Below are positions 20,159 to 30,857 of a DNA stretch of 64,000 bases, one piece after another. The notes below the pieces were generated by a model. That model saw only the letters and a program-made list of their open reading frames with translations, had not been told where the DNA came from and did no database searches. The DNA is from Terrirhizobium terrae. Lineage in GTDB: Bacteria; Pseudomonadota; Alphaproteobacteria; Rhizobiales; Rhizobiaceae. Numbering within the stretch: position 1 is the stretch's first letter; each line of letters starts with the position of its first letter. The position numbers were made by a program, and so were the translations under genes. The stretch is from the NCBI RefSeq assembly GCF_030323265.1, contig NZ_CP104992.1, forward strand, positions 991,501-1,055,500, in the 5' to 3' direction.

Positions 20159-21232
20159 ATGAACGAGACTTTCTTCTACGGCCCCCGTTTCGAGCGCCTG
20201 CAAGGCTTCGTCCTGTGGCTGCTTGCGGCCATCCACGTGGCCGTGCTCGCGTCTTTGATCGTGATCCTCGGATCCCTTCCGGCCCATGCTCAGGAAGCCG
20301 ACCCGGCCTGCCACGGCACGAGCCTCGTCGACGAGATGAAAGCGAAGGAACCCGCCGCCTACCAGCAGATCTTGGCCGAAGGCGACAAGGTGCCGAACGG
20401 AAAGGGCATCTTCTGGAAGATCGAGAAGCCGGGTGTCGCCACCTCATGGCTGCTCGGCACCATGCATGTCACCGACCCGCGCGTCCTGAAAATGCCGGCC
20501 GGCGCCGATACCGCCCTCCAGGATGCAAAGACGATCATCGTCGAATCCGCCGAAGTTCTGGACGAGCAGAAGGCGATGGCCAGCGTTCTTGCAAAGCCGG
20601 AACTCACCATGTTCACCGATGGCACTTCCATCGAGAAGCTTCTGAGCAAGGATGATCTGGCGCTTCTGGAAAGCGGATTGAAGCAGCGGGGCATTCCGCT
20701 ATCCGCCGTCTCTCGCATGAAACCCTGGATGCTGATGGCCTTCGTATCGCTTCCCGCCTGCGAGATGGCGCGCAAGGCAAAGGCGGAAGCATTCCTCGAC
20801 AAGAAGATCGCCATGGATGCGGCCGCCGCCGGCAAGTCGGTCAAGGGGCTGGAAACCTACGCCGAACAACTCGGCGCCATGGCGTCGATCCCAACCGACA
20901 TTCACCTCAAGTCGCTGGTCGAGACCATCAAGCTCGGCTCGAAGATGGACGACGTCTTCGAAACCATGACCGATCTTTATCTGAGCGGCGACATGGGCCT
21001 CACCATCCCACTCCTGAAACAGGTCGCCCCCGATGGCAGCGATGACGCAGGCTATGCCGAATTCGAGGAACTGATCGTCACCAAGCGCAACCACCTGATG
21101 GCGGAACGCGCAGCTCCGATTCTGTCGGAAGGCAATGTCTTCATGGCCGTCGGCGCCCTGCACCTGCCGGGCGAGGAAGGCCTTGTCGAGCTTCTGCGCA
21201 AACAGGGCTTCACGGTCACGCCCGCAATCTGA
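20159..21232 (+). CDS. TraB/GumN family protein
   Basis: A 357-residue member of the TraB/GumN (Tiki-like, PF01963) family, thought to be metal-dependent hydrolases. The diagnostic motifs are WLLGTMHVTDPR near residue 98 and GALHLPGEEGLVELL near the C-terminus (about 335). An N-terminal hydrophobic helix (LWLLAAIHVAVLASLIVILG, about 19-38) followed by AHAQEAD suggests a signal peptide or membrane anchor, so it acts at or outside the inner membrane. I start at ATG 20159; an in-frame TTG at 20123 is a poorer choice. Neighbours give no functional clue. The substrate is unknown. Confidence 0.82.
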   Translation: MNETFFYGPRFERLQGFVLWLLAAIHVAVLASLIVILGSLPAHAQEADPACHGTSLVDEMKAKEPAAYQQILAEGDKVPNGKGIFWKIEKPGVATSWLLGTMHVTDPRVLKMPAGADTALQDAKTIIVESAEVLDEQKAMASVLAKPELTMFTDGTSIEKLLSKDDLALLESGLKQRGIPLSAVSRMKPWMLMAFVSLPACEMARKAKAEAFLDKKIAMDAAAAGKSVKGLETYAEQLGAMASIPTDIHLKSLVETIKLGSKMDDVFETMTDLYLSGDMGLTIPLLKQVAPDGSDDAGYAEFEELIVTKRNHLMAERAAPILSEGNVFMAVGALHLPGEEGLVELLRKQGFTVTPAI

Positions 21233-21353
21233 CGACCTCTCGGTTATACAACCTACCCCTTGGCGAACGAGCCCATGGCTCCATATGCCCGCACATGCGG
21301 CTGAGCTAACATAGCCAGGCCGTTGGCGTGACGCGTAAGCGCAAGGGGCATCC

Positions 21354-23350
21354 ATGGCAGATCCGACAGAGACATCAACCTCCCGCAAAATCGGTCTTAC
21401 GGAGGGCGTCAACCGACCTGTGTTCCTCTGGTCTGCCGGTATAACTCTTCTCTTCGTCCTGGCCGGCGTCCTCGCACCGGAGGCCTCCGCCGCGACTTTT
21501 GCGGCAGTCCAGGGCTGGATTGTTTCGGAGCTCGGCTGGATCTATCTTCTCGCCGTTGCGATCTTTCTCATGCTGATGCTCTTTCTCGGCGTGTCGAGCT
21601 ACGGCAGCATCAAGCTCGGGCCGAACCATTCGGAGCCGGATTTCAGCTATCCGGCCTGGTTCTCCATGCTGTTTGCCGCCGGCATGGGCATCGGCCTCGT
21701 CTTCTTCGGCGTCGCAGAGCCGGTCAATCACTTCACCAAGCCGCCGGTCGGCGATCCCGCCTCGATCCAGGCTGCCCGCACGGCGATGGAAATCAGCTAT
21801 TTCCACTGGGGCCTGCATGCCTGGGCCGTGTATGGGCTGATCGGTCTGTCGCTCGCCTATTTCTCCTATCGTCATGGCCTGCCGCTGACCATGCGCTCGG
21901 CGCTCTATCCGATCATCGGAGAACGTATCTACGGCCCCATCGGCAATGCGGTCGACATATTCGCGATCATCGGCACTATCTTCGGTGTTGCGACGTCTCT
22001 TGGCCTCGGCGTGCTCCAGATCAACGCCGGGCTCGCCCATGTGGCGGGCGTACCGATCAGCTTCAGCGTGCAACTGGTGCTGATCGTCGTCATTGTCGCC
22101 ATTGCAACGATCTCGGTTGCGACCGGTCTCGAGAAAGGCGTCAAGTTCCTGTCGAACCTGAACATGATCATGGCTGCCGCGCTGATGATCTTCGTTCTGG
22201 TGATGGGTCCGACAACCTTCCTGCTGCGCGCCTTCGTCCAGAATCTCGGCACCTATCTCGACAACTTCGTTCTGCGCACCTTCTATATGTATGCCTATGC
22301 GCCGAACGAAGAACCCGGCCAGTGGCTCGGCGACTGGACCTTGTTCTACTGGGGCTGGTGGATCGCCTGGTCGCCCTTCGTCGGCATGTTCATCGCCCGC
22401 ATATCGCGCGGCCGCACCATCCGTCAGTTTGTTATGGGCGTGCTGCTGGTACCGACCGGCTTCAGCTTCGCCTGGATGACGGTCTTCGGTGATACCGCAC
22501 TCGCCATGCATATGACGGGAGCAACCACTGCCGTGTCTGACGCCGTGGCCAAGGATGTCACGCTCGCACTCTTCGTCTTCCTCGAACAGTTTCCACTCGG
22601 AATGTATGTGTCGTGGCTGGCGATCCTGCTGATCGTCTGCTTCTTTGTCACCAGCGCCGACTCCTCTGCCCTGGTCATCGACACGCTCGCCTCCGGTGGG
22701 CGCGACGATGGTCCGGCCATGCGCCGGGTGTTCTGGGCCATCGTATCGGGTCTGATCGGCACGATCCTGCTGTCATCCGGGGGCTGGATGCGCTGCAGAC
22801 TGCCTCTATTGCCGGCGCCCTGCCCTTCGCCTTCGTCATGCTGCTGATGTGCTGGGGCCTGATCCAGGGTCTGCGCCGCGAGGGGCTGCGGCAGAATGCG
22901 CTGGTGCAGAGCCTGAGGCCGCGCCAATCGGTCAGCTGGCAGCGACAGTTGCACGGCATCATCAGCTATCCGCGCAAATCAGAAGTGACGAAATTCCTCT
23001 CCGAGGTCGCTGCACCCGCCCTGACGGATGTGGCTGCGGAACTGCGCAATCGTTCGCTCGAAGCCGAGGTTCAGCAGGATGACAGCCGCCTGAAGCTGAT
23101 CGTCACTCCCGGGGGTGAGGAGCAGTTCTCCTACGGCATTCGCATCCGCCCCTACGACATGCCGAGCTACAGCTTCATCGAAAGCCAGAGCAACCGCCAG
23201 CGCGCCGACAAATATTACCGCGCCGAGGTATTCCTCTCCGACGGCGGGCAGGATTACGACGTGATGGGCCTGACGCGCGAGGAACTGATCCAGGACGTGC
23301 TGGCCCAGTACGACCGGCATTTCCAGTATCTTCATGCCGTCAGGGCGTGA
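21354..23350 (+). CDS. BCCT-family betaine/choline transporter with long C-terminal tail (frameshifted)
   Basis: Secondary transporter of the betaine-carnitine-choline family, 665 residues after repair, importing a quaternary-ammonium osmolyte. It has the twelve-helix layout, the glycine-rich GMGIGLVFFGVAEP near residue 115, and the substrate-site signature TLFYWGWWIAWSPFVGMF near 330, followed by FVTSADSSALVIDTL. A cytoplasmic tail of about 150 residues (SYPRKSEVTKFLSEVAAPAL onward) resembles the regulatory tails of BetT-like proteins. The frame breaks near 22781 in a G run (five G present, six needed); repair gives SSGGLDALQTASIAG. Choline or glycine betaine is the likely substrate; no bet genes are adjacent. 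Confidence 0.87.
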
Positions 23351-23370
23351 GAGGGCGGTTCATCACTCCA

Positions 23371-23456
23371 GCGTCATGATCGGGCTTGTCCCGATCATCT
23401 GCCCCTCGAAGGATGTGCAATGCGGCTGGATCCTCGGGACAAGCCCGAGGATGACG
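23371..23456. repeat. Rhizobium-type palindromic element
   Basis: GTCATGATCGGGCTTGTCCC at the left and CTCGGGACAAGCCCGAGG plus ATGACG at the right form a large inverted repeat, with GGATCC at the inner edge of the right arm. It is the fuller copy of the element at 8133-8219. It sits between the convergent BCCT and lpdA genes, just before the shared terminator. Confidence 0.75.
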
Positions 23457-23471
23457 GTTCATCCGCAAAAT

Positions 23472-23505
23472 AAAAAAACCGGCCTGTCTCCAGGCCGGTT
23501 TTTTT
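23472..23505. terminator. Bidirectional Rho-independent terminator
   Basis: Perfect ten-base arms AACCGGCCTG and CAGGCCGGTT surround a TCTC loop, with A7 on the left and T7 on the right. It can end both the BCCT transcript (plus) and the suc-lpdA transcript (minus). Confidence 0.92.
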
Positions 23506-23530
23506 GCCAATTCGAGAATGCGTCTGCCGA

Positions 23531-24937
23531 TTACATATGGATCGGCTTGGCGAAGGTCGCGAGCGCGGCTTCCTTGACGGCTTCCGACATGGTCGGATGC
23601 GCGTGGCAGGTGCGGCCGAGATCTTCCGACGAACCGGAGAATTCCATCAGCACGGTGATCTCGTGGATCATCTCGCCGGCGCCGAAGCCGACGATATGGC
23701 CGCCGAGAACGCGGTCGGTTTCCTTGTCGGCCAGGATCTTGACGAAACCGTCGGTCGCCAGCATGGCGCGGGCGCGGCCGTTCGCCGTGAACGGGAACTT
23801 GCCGATCTTGTAGGCGATGCCGGCCGCCTTCAGCTCTTCCTCGGTCTTGCCGACGGAGGCGACTTCCGGCTGGGTGTAGACGACGCTCGGGATGACGTCG
23901 TAGTTCACATGGCCGTGCTGACCGGCGAGGATTTCGGCGAGCGCGACGCCTTCGTCTTCCGCCTTGTGGGCGAGCATCGGGCCCTTCACCACGTCGCCGA
24001 TCGCATAGATGCCGGCGACATTGGTCTTGAAGCCATGGTCGATTTCGACGCGGCCGCGGCTGTCGAGCGCGACGCCCGCACCCTCCAGGCCGAGGCCTTC
24101 GGTATAGGGCTTGCGGCCCGTGGAGATCAGCACGACATCGGCTTCGACGGTAACCGCATCGCCGCCCTTGACCGGCTCATAGGTCACCTTGGCACCGGTC
24201 GCGGTCTTTTCGACTGCGGTCACCTTGGCTTCAGTGCGGATATCCATGCCCTGCTTGGCGAGCATACGCTGGAACTGCTTCGAAACGTCGGCATCCATCG
24301 CGCCGAGCAGCTTGTCGAGATATTCGATGACGGTGACCTTGGCGCCGAGGCGCATCCAGACCGAGCCGAGCTCGAGGCCGATGACGCCGCCGCCGACGAC
24401 GATCAGGTTCTGCGGAACCTTGTCGAGCGCGATCCCGCCCGTCGACGAAATGATGACCTTCTCGTCGATCTCGACGTTGACGCCTGGAATGCCGGCAACG
24501 TCGGAGCCGGTGGCGATGACGATGTTCTTCGTCTCGATTTCCTGCACCTTGCCGTCTTCGCCGGTGACCGAAACCTTGCCCGCAGCAACGATCTTGCCGG
24601 TGCCGATAAAGCCGTCGATCTTGTTCTTCTTGAACAGGAAGGCGACGCCGTCGGTGTTCGACTTCACCGTCGCATCCTTGTGCGCCATCATCTTTTCGAG
24701 ATTGAGTTTCGGCGCGGAAACCTCGACGCCGAGCTGGTCGACGCCATGAGCCACATGGTGGAACATTTCCGACGCGTGCAGCAGCGCCTTGGACGGAATG
24801 CAGCCGATGTTGAGGCAGGTGCCGCCATAGGTGGCGCGCTTCTCGACGACCGCGACCTTCAGGCCGAGCTGTGCTGCTTTGATCGCGCAGACATAACCGC
24901 CGGGGCCGGAACCGATGACGACGACATCATAAGACAT
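23531..24937 (-). CDS. lpdA: Dihydrolipoamide dehydrogenase (E3 of 2-oxoglutarate dehydrogenase)
   Basis: Intact 468-residue flavoprotein that reoxidises the lipoyl group of E2 and reduces NAD. The FAD-binding GSGPGGYVCAIKAAQLG is at the N-terminus. The redox-active disulfide GGTCLNIGCIPSKALL is near residue 43, the NAD-binding VVGGGVIGLELGSVWMRLG near 180, and the catalytic HAHPTMSEAVKEAAL is at the end. It is the last gene of the mdh-sucCDAB transcript, separated from sucB by a MAPEG gene, and ends just before a strong terminator. Location makes it the 2-oxoglutarate dehydrogenase E3. Confidence 0.97.
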   Translation of the reverse strand: MSYDVVVIGSGPGGYVCAIKAAQLGLKVAVVEKRATYGGTCLNIGCIPSKALLHASEMFHHVAHGVDQLGVEVSAPKLNLEKMMAHKDATVKSNTDGVAFLFKKNKIDGFIGTGKIVAAGKVSVTGEDGKVQEIETKNIVIATGSDVAGIPGVNVEIDEKVIISSTGGIALDKVPQNLIVVGGGVIGLELGSVWMRLGAKVTVIEYLDKLLGAMDADVSKQFQRMLAKQGMDIRTEAKVTAVEKTATGAKVTYEPVKGGDAVTVEADVVLISTGRKPYTEGLGLEGAGVALDSRGRVEIDHGFKTNVAGIYAIGDVVKGPMLAHKAEDEGVALAEILAGQHGHVNYDVIPSVVYTQPEVASVGKTEEELKAAGIAYKIGKFPFTANGRARAMLATDGFVKILADKETDRVLGGHIVGFGAGEMIHEITVLMEFSGSSEDLGRTCHAHPTMSEAVKEAALATFAKPIHM

Positions 24938-24971
24938 TTCAAAATCCTTTTTCCGAAGCGCCGCTCGTGGC

Positions 24972-25385
24972 TCAAGCCAGCAAGGCGGACATCATGATCA
25001 GAAGACCGACAACGCTCAGCGCCCAGACAAGGGTGCGGATATAGGCAATGCCGGCGAGATAGATTGGAACATAGGCGATGCGGGAAATCAGCCAGACCCA
25101 GGCGCCGCCGATGCCGAGACCGGTCGGATCACCGATGAAGGCGAGGCCCAGCAGCAGGCCGATAAAGGCCGGATAGGTTTCCTGGTAGTTCTTCGAGGCA
25201 CGCGCCGCGCGTCCCGCACGGATACTCGTTGGCTGCTGCCCCTCATCCCTTGGCCCGGCATTCCATGAGCGGCCGAGTTCCTTCGTCGCAAAAGAAGCCT
25301 GCAGGAGAATGTGGAAGAGAAGCAGAATGACACTGAGAGAAAGCAGCACCACCAGATGCGTTGCGTTCGCGGAATCCGGTTCCAT
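24972..25385 (-). CDS. MAPEG-family membrane protein
   Basis: A 137-residue protein with four likely membrane helices: HLVVLLSLSVILLLFHILLQ (about 9-28), ETYPAFIGLLLGLAFIG (about 69-85), AWVWLISRIAYVPIYLAG (about 95-112) and LVWALSVVGLLIMMSALL (about 119-136). The NYQETYPAFIGLLL and SRIAYVPIYLAGI segments fit MAPEG (glutathione/eicosanoid-metabolism) proteins; bacterial members are poorly characterised. It lies between sucB and lpdA in the same direction with about 30-base gaps, so it is probably cotranscribed with the dehydrogenase complex. No functional link to the complex is known to me. Confidence 0.8.
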   Translation of the reverse strand: MEPDSANATHLVVLLSLSVILLLFHILLQASFATKELGRSWNAGPRDEGQQPTSIRAGRAARASKNYQETYPAFIGLLLGLAFIGDPTGLGIGGAWVWLISRIAYVPIYLAGIAYIRTLVWALSVVGLLIMMSALLA

Positions 25386-25415
25386 GCTGCTCTCCTTAAA
25401 CTCAGTATCTACGGC

Positions 25416-26661
25416 TTAGAGATCGAGAACCAGGCGTTCCGGATCTTCCAGGCTTTCCTTGACGCGGACGAGGAAGGTGACCGCCTCCTTGCCGTCGACG
25501 ATGCGGTGATCGTAGGAGAGCGCGAGATACATCATCGGACGGATGACGATCTGGCCGCCGACGACGACCGGGCGCTCCTGGATCTTGTGCATGCCGAGAA
25601 TGCCCGACTGCGGCGCGTTGAGGATCGGCGAGGACATCAGCGAACCGTAGACGCCGCCATTGGTGATCGTGAACGTGCCGCCCTGCATGTCGGCCATGCC
25701 GAGCGAACCGTCGCGCGCTGCCTTGGCGAGGCGGCCGAGTTCCTTTTCGACGCCGGCGATCGAGCGCTGGTCGGCGTCACGGATGACCGGAACGACGAGG
25801 CCCTTGTCGGTGCCGACCGCCATGCCGACGTGGCAGTAGTTCTTGTAGATGATGTCGGTGCCGTCGATCTCGGCGTTGACGGCCGGCAGTTCCTTCAGGG
25901 CGTGAGTGACGGCCTTGGTGAAGAAGCCCATGAAGCCGAGCTTCACGCCATGCTTCTTCTCGAACACGTCCTTGTAGCGGTTGCGCAGGTCCATCACGGC
26001 CGACATGTCCACCTCGTTATAGGTGGTCAGCATGGCGGCGGTGTTCTGCGCATCCTTGAGGCGCTTGGCGATCGTCTGGCGCAGGCGCGTCATCTTCACG
26101 CGCTCTTCACGGGAAGCGTCGTCAGCCGAGGAAACCGGACGCGGAGCAGCCGGTGCGGCGGCGGGCGCTGCCGGAGCCGACGGCCCCTTGGCGATCGCGG
26201 CCAGCACGTCGCCCTTCAGAACCTGGCCACGCTTGCCCGAACCGTCGATATCGGCGGTCGAGACATTGTTGTCGGCAGCAACCTTGGCCGCAGCCGGAGC
26301 GGCCGGCATGGACGAACCGCCAGCCGGAGCAGCAGCAGGTGCCGGAGCAGCAGCGGCGGCAGCAGGAGCCGGAGCGGCTTCGGCAGGCTTTGCGGCCGGA
26401 GCCGAAGGAGCTGCACCAGCGCCGCCTTCGGCGATCTGGCCGAGCAGCGCGTCGAGACCGACGGTCTCGCCGTTCTGGGCGACGATCTCGGTCAGGACGC
26501 CGGAGGCCGGAGCCGGGACTTCGACTGTAACCTTGTCGGTTTCGAGTTCGACCAGCGGCTCATCGGCCTTGACCGTGTCGCCGACCTTCTTGAACCAGGT
26601 GCCGACGGTTGCCTCGCTGACGGATCTCGCCGAGGGTTGGGACGCGGATTTCGGTGGCCAT
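25416..26661 (-). CDS. sucB: 2-oxoglutarate dehydrogenase E2, dihydrolipoyl succinyltransferase (frameshifted)
   Basis: Core acyltransferase of the 2-oxoglutarate dehydrogenase complex, about 414 residues after repair. The lipoyl domain carries the modified lysine in [19 protein letters not shown] (near residue 43). An Ala/Pro-rich linker (about 90-140) follows, then the E3-binding domain ([20 protein letters not shown]), another linker and the catalytic domain, with the [19 protein letters not shown] histidine/aspartate motif near the C-terminus. Start ATG at 26661 ([12 protein letters not shown]). One extra base near 26625 shifts the frame after TLGE; removing it gives [17 protein letters not shown]. 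Preceded by sucA with a 61-base gap. Confidence 0.95.
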
Positions 26662-26722
26662 GATCTATTTTCCGTGTTTCTCAGATTGCGTTCTGGGCAA
26701 ATTAGGGGAGACGGCTGAAAAA

Positions 26723-29721
26723 TCAGCCGCCGAGTGCGTCTTCGAGGAAGGCTTCGAGCTGAGCCAGGTGCTTCGACATCAGGCCGGTTGCCGGAGAAGC
26801 GGCAGCCGGGCGGCCCGTGTAGCGGACGCGCTGATACTTGGCATCGATATGCGCCAGAACCCATTCCAGGTACGGGTCGATGAACGACCATGCACCCATG
26901 TTCTTCGGCTCTTCCTGGCACCAGACCATTTCAGCGTTCTTGAAGCGCGACAGCTCATTGATCAGAGCCTTGGCCGGGAACGGATAGAGCTGTTCGATGC
27001 GCAGCAGGTAGATGTCGTCGATGCCGCGCTTCTCGCGCTCTTCCAGAAGGTCGTAATAAACCTTGCCGGTGCAGATCACGACGCGACGGATTTTTGCATC
27101 CTTCTGGAGCTTGATCGGACCGTCCTTGATGACTTCCGCATCGTCCCACAGCAGGCGGTGGAACGAGCTTTCGCCCGCCATTTCCGCCAGGGTCGAGGTT
27201 GCGCGCTTGTGGCGCAGCAGGGACTTCGGCGTCATCAGGATCAGCGGCTTGCGGAAGTCGCGCTTCACCTGACGGCGCAGGATGTGGAAATAGTTGGACG
27301 GCGTCGTGCAGTTTGCGACCTGCATGTTGTCTTCGGCGCACATCTGCAGCCAGCGCTCCAGGCGGGCGGAAGAGTGTTCCGGACCCTGGCCTTCATAACC
27401 GTGCGGCAGAAGGCAGACGAGACCGGACATGCGCAGCCACTTGCGTTCGCCGGACGAGATGAACTGGTCGAATACGACCTGCGCACCGTTGGCGAAGTCG
27501 CCGAACTGGGCTTCCCAGAGCGTCAGCGCGTTCGGACGAGCGAGCGAGTAACCGTATTCGAAACCGAGAACAGCCTCTTCCGACAGCATAGAGTTGATGA
27601 CTTCATACTTGCCCTGGCCGGCCTGCAGATTGGCGAGCGGAATATAGCGCTCTTCCGTCTCCTGATCGTAGAGAACCGAGTGACGTTGCGAGAACGTGCC
27701 GCGTTCGCAATCCTGGCCGGACAGGCGGATCTTCGTGCCTTCGACGGCGAGCGAACCGAAAGCAAGCGCTTCCGCCATAGCCCAGTCGATGCCTTCGCCG
27801 CTCTCGATCATCTGCGCACGGTTTTCCATGAAGCGCTTGATCGTGCGGTGAACGTTGAAGCCTTCCGGAATGGTCGCCAGCTTGCGGCCGATTTCCTTGA
27901 GGTTCTTCATCGGCATCGCCGTCTTGCCGCGGCGCTGCTCGTCGGCATTGTCGGCCGAGCGCAGGCCCGACCACTGGCCGTCCAGCCAATCAGCCTTGTT
28001 CGGCTTGTAGCTTTGGCCGGCTTCGAACTCGGCTTCCAGATGGGCGCGCCAGTCGGCCTTCATCTTGTCGAATTCGGCTTCGGTCAGTACGCCTTCGCCG
28101 ATCAGGCGTTCGGCATAGAGCTCGGCCACGGCCTTGTGGGCGCGGATGACCTTGTACATTTTCGGCTGGGTGAACGAAGGCTCGTCGCCTTCGTTATGGC
28201 CGAACCGGCGATAGCAGAACATGTCGAGCACGACCGGCTTGTGGAACTTCATCCGGTATTCGGTGGCGATCTTGGCGGCATAGGTGACCGCTTCCGGATC
28301 GTCGCCGTTGACGTGGAAGATCGGTGCCTCGATCATCTTGGCGACGTCTGACGGGTACGGAGACGAGCGCGAAAAACCCGGATTGGTGGTGAAGCCGATC
28401 TGGTTGTTGATGATGACATGCATCGTGCCGGCAACGCGGTGACCACGCAGACCCGACAGACCGAGGATTTCAGCAACGACACCCTGGCCGGCAAAGGCCG
28501 CATCGCCGTGCAGCAGCAACGGCAGAACCTTGGCGCGCTCGGAGAGCGGGATGATGTTGTCCTTGTCCCAGGCCTTGGTCAGCATGTCCTGCTTGGCGCG
28601 GGCCTTGCCCATGACGACCGGATTGACGATTTCCAGGTGCGACGGGTTGGCCGTCAGCGACAGGTGAACCTTGTTGCCGTCGAACTCACGGTCGGAAGAC
28701 GCACCGAGGTGGTACTTCACGTCGCCCGAACCTTCGACTTCGTCAGGCTTGTAGGAACCGCCCTTGAATTCGTGGAACACGGCGCGATGCGGCTTGTGCA
28801 TGACGTTGGTCAGGACGTTCAGACGGCCACGGTGGGCCATGCCGACGATGACTTCCTCAAGACCCAGCTGTCCGCCGCGCTTGATGATCTGTTCGAGCGC
28901 CGGGATCAGCGCTTCGCCGCCGTCGAGGCCGAAGCGCTTCGTGCCCTTGAACTTGACGTCGAGGAACTGTTCGTAGCCTTCGCCTTCGATCAGCTTAGAC
29001 AGGATCGCCTTCTTGCCTTCCGGCGTAAAGGCAACGCCCTTGTCCGGACCTTCGATGCGTTCCTGGATCCAGCCCTTTTCCTCGGGGCTGGACATGTGCA
29101 TGAATTCGACGCCGATAGTCGAGCAATAGGTGCGCTCGAGGATATCGATCATTTCGCGCACGGTCGCGTATTCGAGACCGAGCACGTTGTCGATGAAGAT
29201 CTTGCGGTCGTAATCCGCCTCTTCGAAGCCGTAGGACTTCGGCGACAATTCGTTATAGTCCTCGACCGGGCTGGCGATACCGAGCGGGTCGAGCTTGGCA
29301 TGCAGGTGGCCGCGCATGCGATAGGCGCGGATCATCATGATGGCGCGCACCGAATCGCGGGTCGCCTGATGCACGTCGCCTTCGTTGACCGGCGCGCCCT
29401 TTGCTGCGGCGGCAGCTTCGGCTTTTCCTTGACCTTGGTCTCGATCGCCTTTTCGACGAGCGGCCAGTTGCCGTCCAGAGCGGAAACCAGATCGCCATTG
29501 GCAGCAATCGGCCAGTTCGTCCGCTTCCAGGATGCGCCCTGGGCCGCCTTCTTCACATCGTCGGGATTATCGGCGAGCGCCTTGAAGAAGGACTGCCATT
29601 CCTCCGACACGGAGTTCGGATCCGCTTCATAGCTGGCATAGAGTTGTTCGATATAGACGGCGTTCGCACCGTCCAGGAACGAAGTGATAAGAAACTGCTC
29701 GTTGGCTTCTTGCCGGGACAT
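26723..29721 (-). CDS. sucA: 2-oxoglutarate dehydrogenase E1 (frameshifted)
   Basis: Thiamine-diphosphate decarboxylase of the 2-oxoglutarate dehydrogenase complex, about 999 residues after repair. The N-terminal E2-interaction segment reads [18 protein letters not shown]. The ThDP/active-site blocks include [36 protein letters not shown] and the metal-binding [18 protein letters not shown]. The C-terminal transketolase-like domain ends [15 protein letters not shown]. The frame breaks near 29421, where one base is missing; repair gives [20 protein letters not shown]. Start ATG 29721, with 213 bases between it and the sucD stop. Confidence 0.95.
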
Positions 29722-29849
29722 GGCCTATTGCGGGCGCCGCGCCCGCCTCCTCACGTGGTCGGAACCGAAAACCTCGCCGGCTCCGCATTCTCTTGGTGTC
29801 TTCTGATTTCAACCGCCGCAGCGGCACCGCCCTAATTGGCAGCTGGCCC

Positions 29850-29876
29850 GCCCGCGAATTCTCGCCGCTCGCGGGC
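29850..29876. other. Inverted repeat in the sucD-sucA gap
   Basis: GCCCGCGA (29850-29857) and TCGCGGGC (29869-29876) form eight-base arms with an 11-base loop. There is no T run in either direction, so it is unlikely to be an intrinsic terminator. It may be an RNA-processing or stability hairpin that sets relative sucCD and sucAB expression. The rest of 29722-29934 shows no gene. Confidence 0.4.
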
Positions 29877-29934
29877 TTGAACCTTGAGGTCCATCGCCAC
29901 CTGTCTATCGGCGGCGGTGGACCATTATGTGGCG

Positions 29935-30840
29935 TCAGCCCTTGAGGACTTCAACCAGCGTCTTGCCGAGACGGGCCGGAGAAGGAGACACCTTGATGCC
30001 TGCCGCTTCCATCGCAGCGATCTTGGATTCCGCGTCGCCCTTGCCGCCGGAAACGACAGCACCGGCGTGGCCCATGGTACGACCCTTCGGAGCGGTACGG
30101 CCGGCAATGAAGCCTGCCATCGGCTTCTTGCGGCCCTTCTTGGCTTCGTCGATCAGGAACTGGGCTGCATCCTCTTCAGCCGAACCACCGATTTCGCCGA
30201 TCATGATGATCGACTGGGTGGCGTCGTCCGCGAGGAACATTTCCAGCATGTCGATGAACTCGGTGCCCTTGACCGGGTCGCCACCGATGCCGACAGCCGT
30301 CGTCTGGCCGAGACCTTCGTTGGAGGTCTGGAACACGGCTTCATAGGTCAGCGTGCCGGAGCGCGACACGATACCGACCGAACCCTTGCGGAAGATAGAG
30401 CCCGGCATGATGCCGATCTTGCATTCTTCCGGCGTCAGGACGCCCGGGCAGTTCGGGCCCAAGAGGCGCGATTTCGACTTGTCGAGCTTGGCCTTGACCC
30501 GCACCATGTCCATGACCGGGATGCCCTCGGTGATGCAGGTGATGAACGGGACTTCGGCTTCGATCGCTTCGATGATCGCGTCGGCAGCGCCTGCCGGCGG
30601 AACGTAGATCACGGTCGCGTCAGCGCCGGTGCGTTCCTTGGCTTCGGCAACCGAAGCGAAGATCGGCAGTGCCGTGCCATCGACGCCCGACGACCAGGTT
30701 TCGCCACCCTTCTTCGGGTGGATACCGCCGACCATCTTGGTGCCGTAATAGGCAAGTGCCTGTTCGGTGTGGAACGTGCCGGTCTTGCCGGTCAGGCCCT
30801 GAACCAGGATCTTGGTGTCTTTATTGACGAGAATAGACAT
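29935..30840 (-). CDS. sucD: Succinyl-CoA synthetase alpha subunit
   Basis: Intact 301-residue alpha subunit, which binds CoA and carries the phosphorylated histidine. Features are the CoA-binding [18 protein letters not shown] (residues 11-28), [19 protein letters not shown] near 125, and the active-site [17 protein letters not shown] near 250. With SucC it makes nucleoside triphosphate from succinyl-CoA in the TCA cycle. It lies 17 bases after sucC and upstream of sucA in one transcript. Confidence 0.97.
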   Translation of the reverse strand: MSILVNKDTKILVQGLTGKTGTFHTEQALAYYGTKMVGGIHPKKGGETWSSGVDGTALPIFASVAEAKERTGADATVIYVPPAGAADAIIEAIEAEVPFITCITEGIPVMDMVRVKAKLDKSKSRLLGPNCPGVLTPEECKIGIMPGSIFRKGSVGIVSRSGTLTYEAVFQTSNEGLGQTTAVGIGGDPVKGTEFIDMLEMFLADDATQSIIMIGEIGGSAEEDAAQFLIDEAKKGRKKPMAGFIAGRTAPKGRTMGHAGAVVSGGKGDAESKIAAMEAAGIKVSPSPARLGKTLVEVLKG

Positions 30841-30857
30841 GTATCAGGTTCCTCAGA

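Noticed and set aside
26654..28351. A 565-codon open frame opposite sucA
   Set aside because: It lies entirely within the conserved E1 gene on the other strand and has no recognisable domain.
29850..29876. GC-rich hairpin in the sucD-sucA gap as an intrinsic terminator
   Set aside because: No T run follows the stem on either strand, so I list it only as an inverted repeat.
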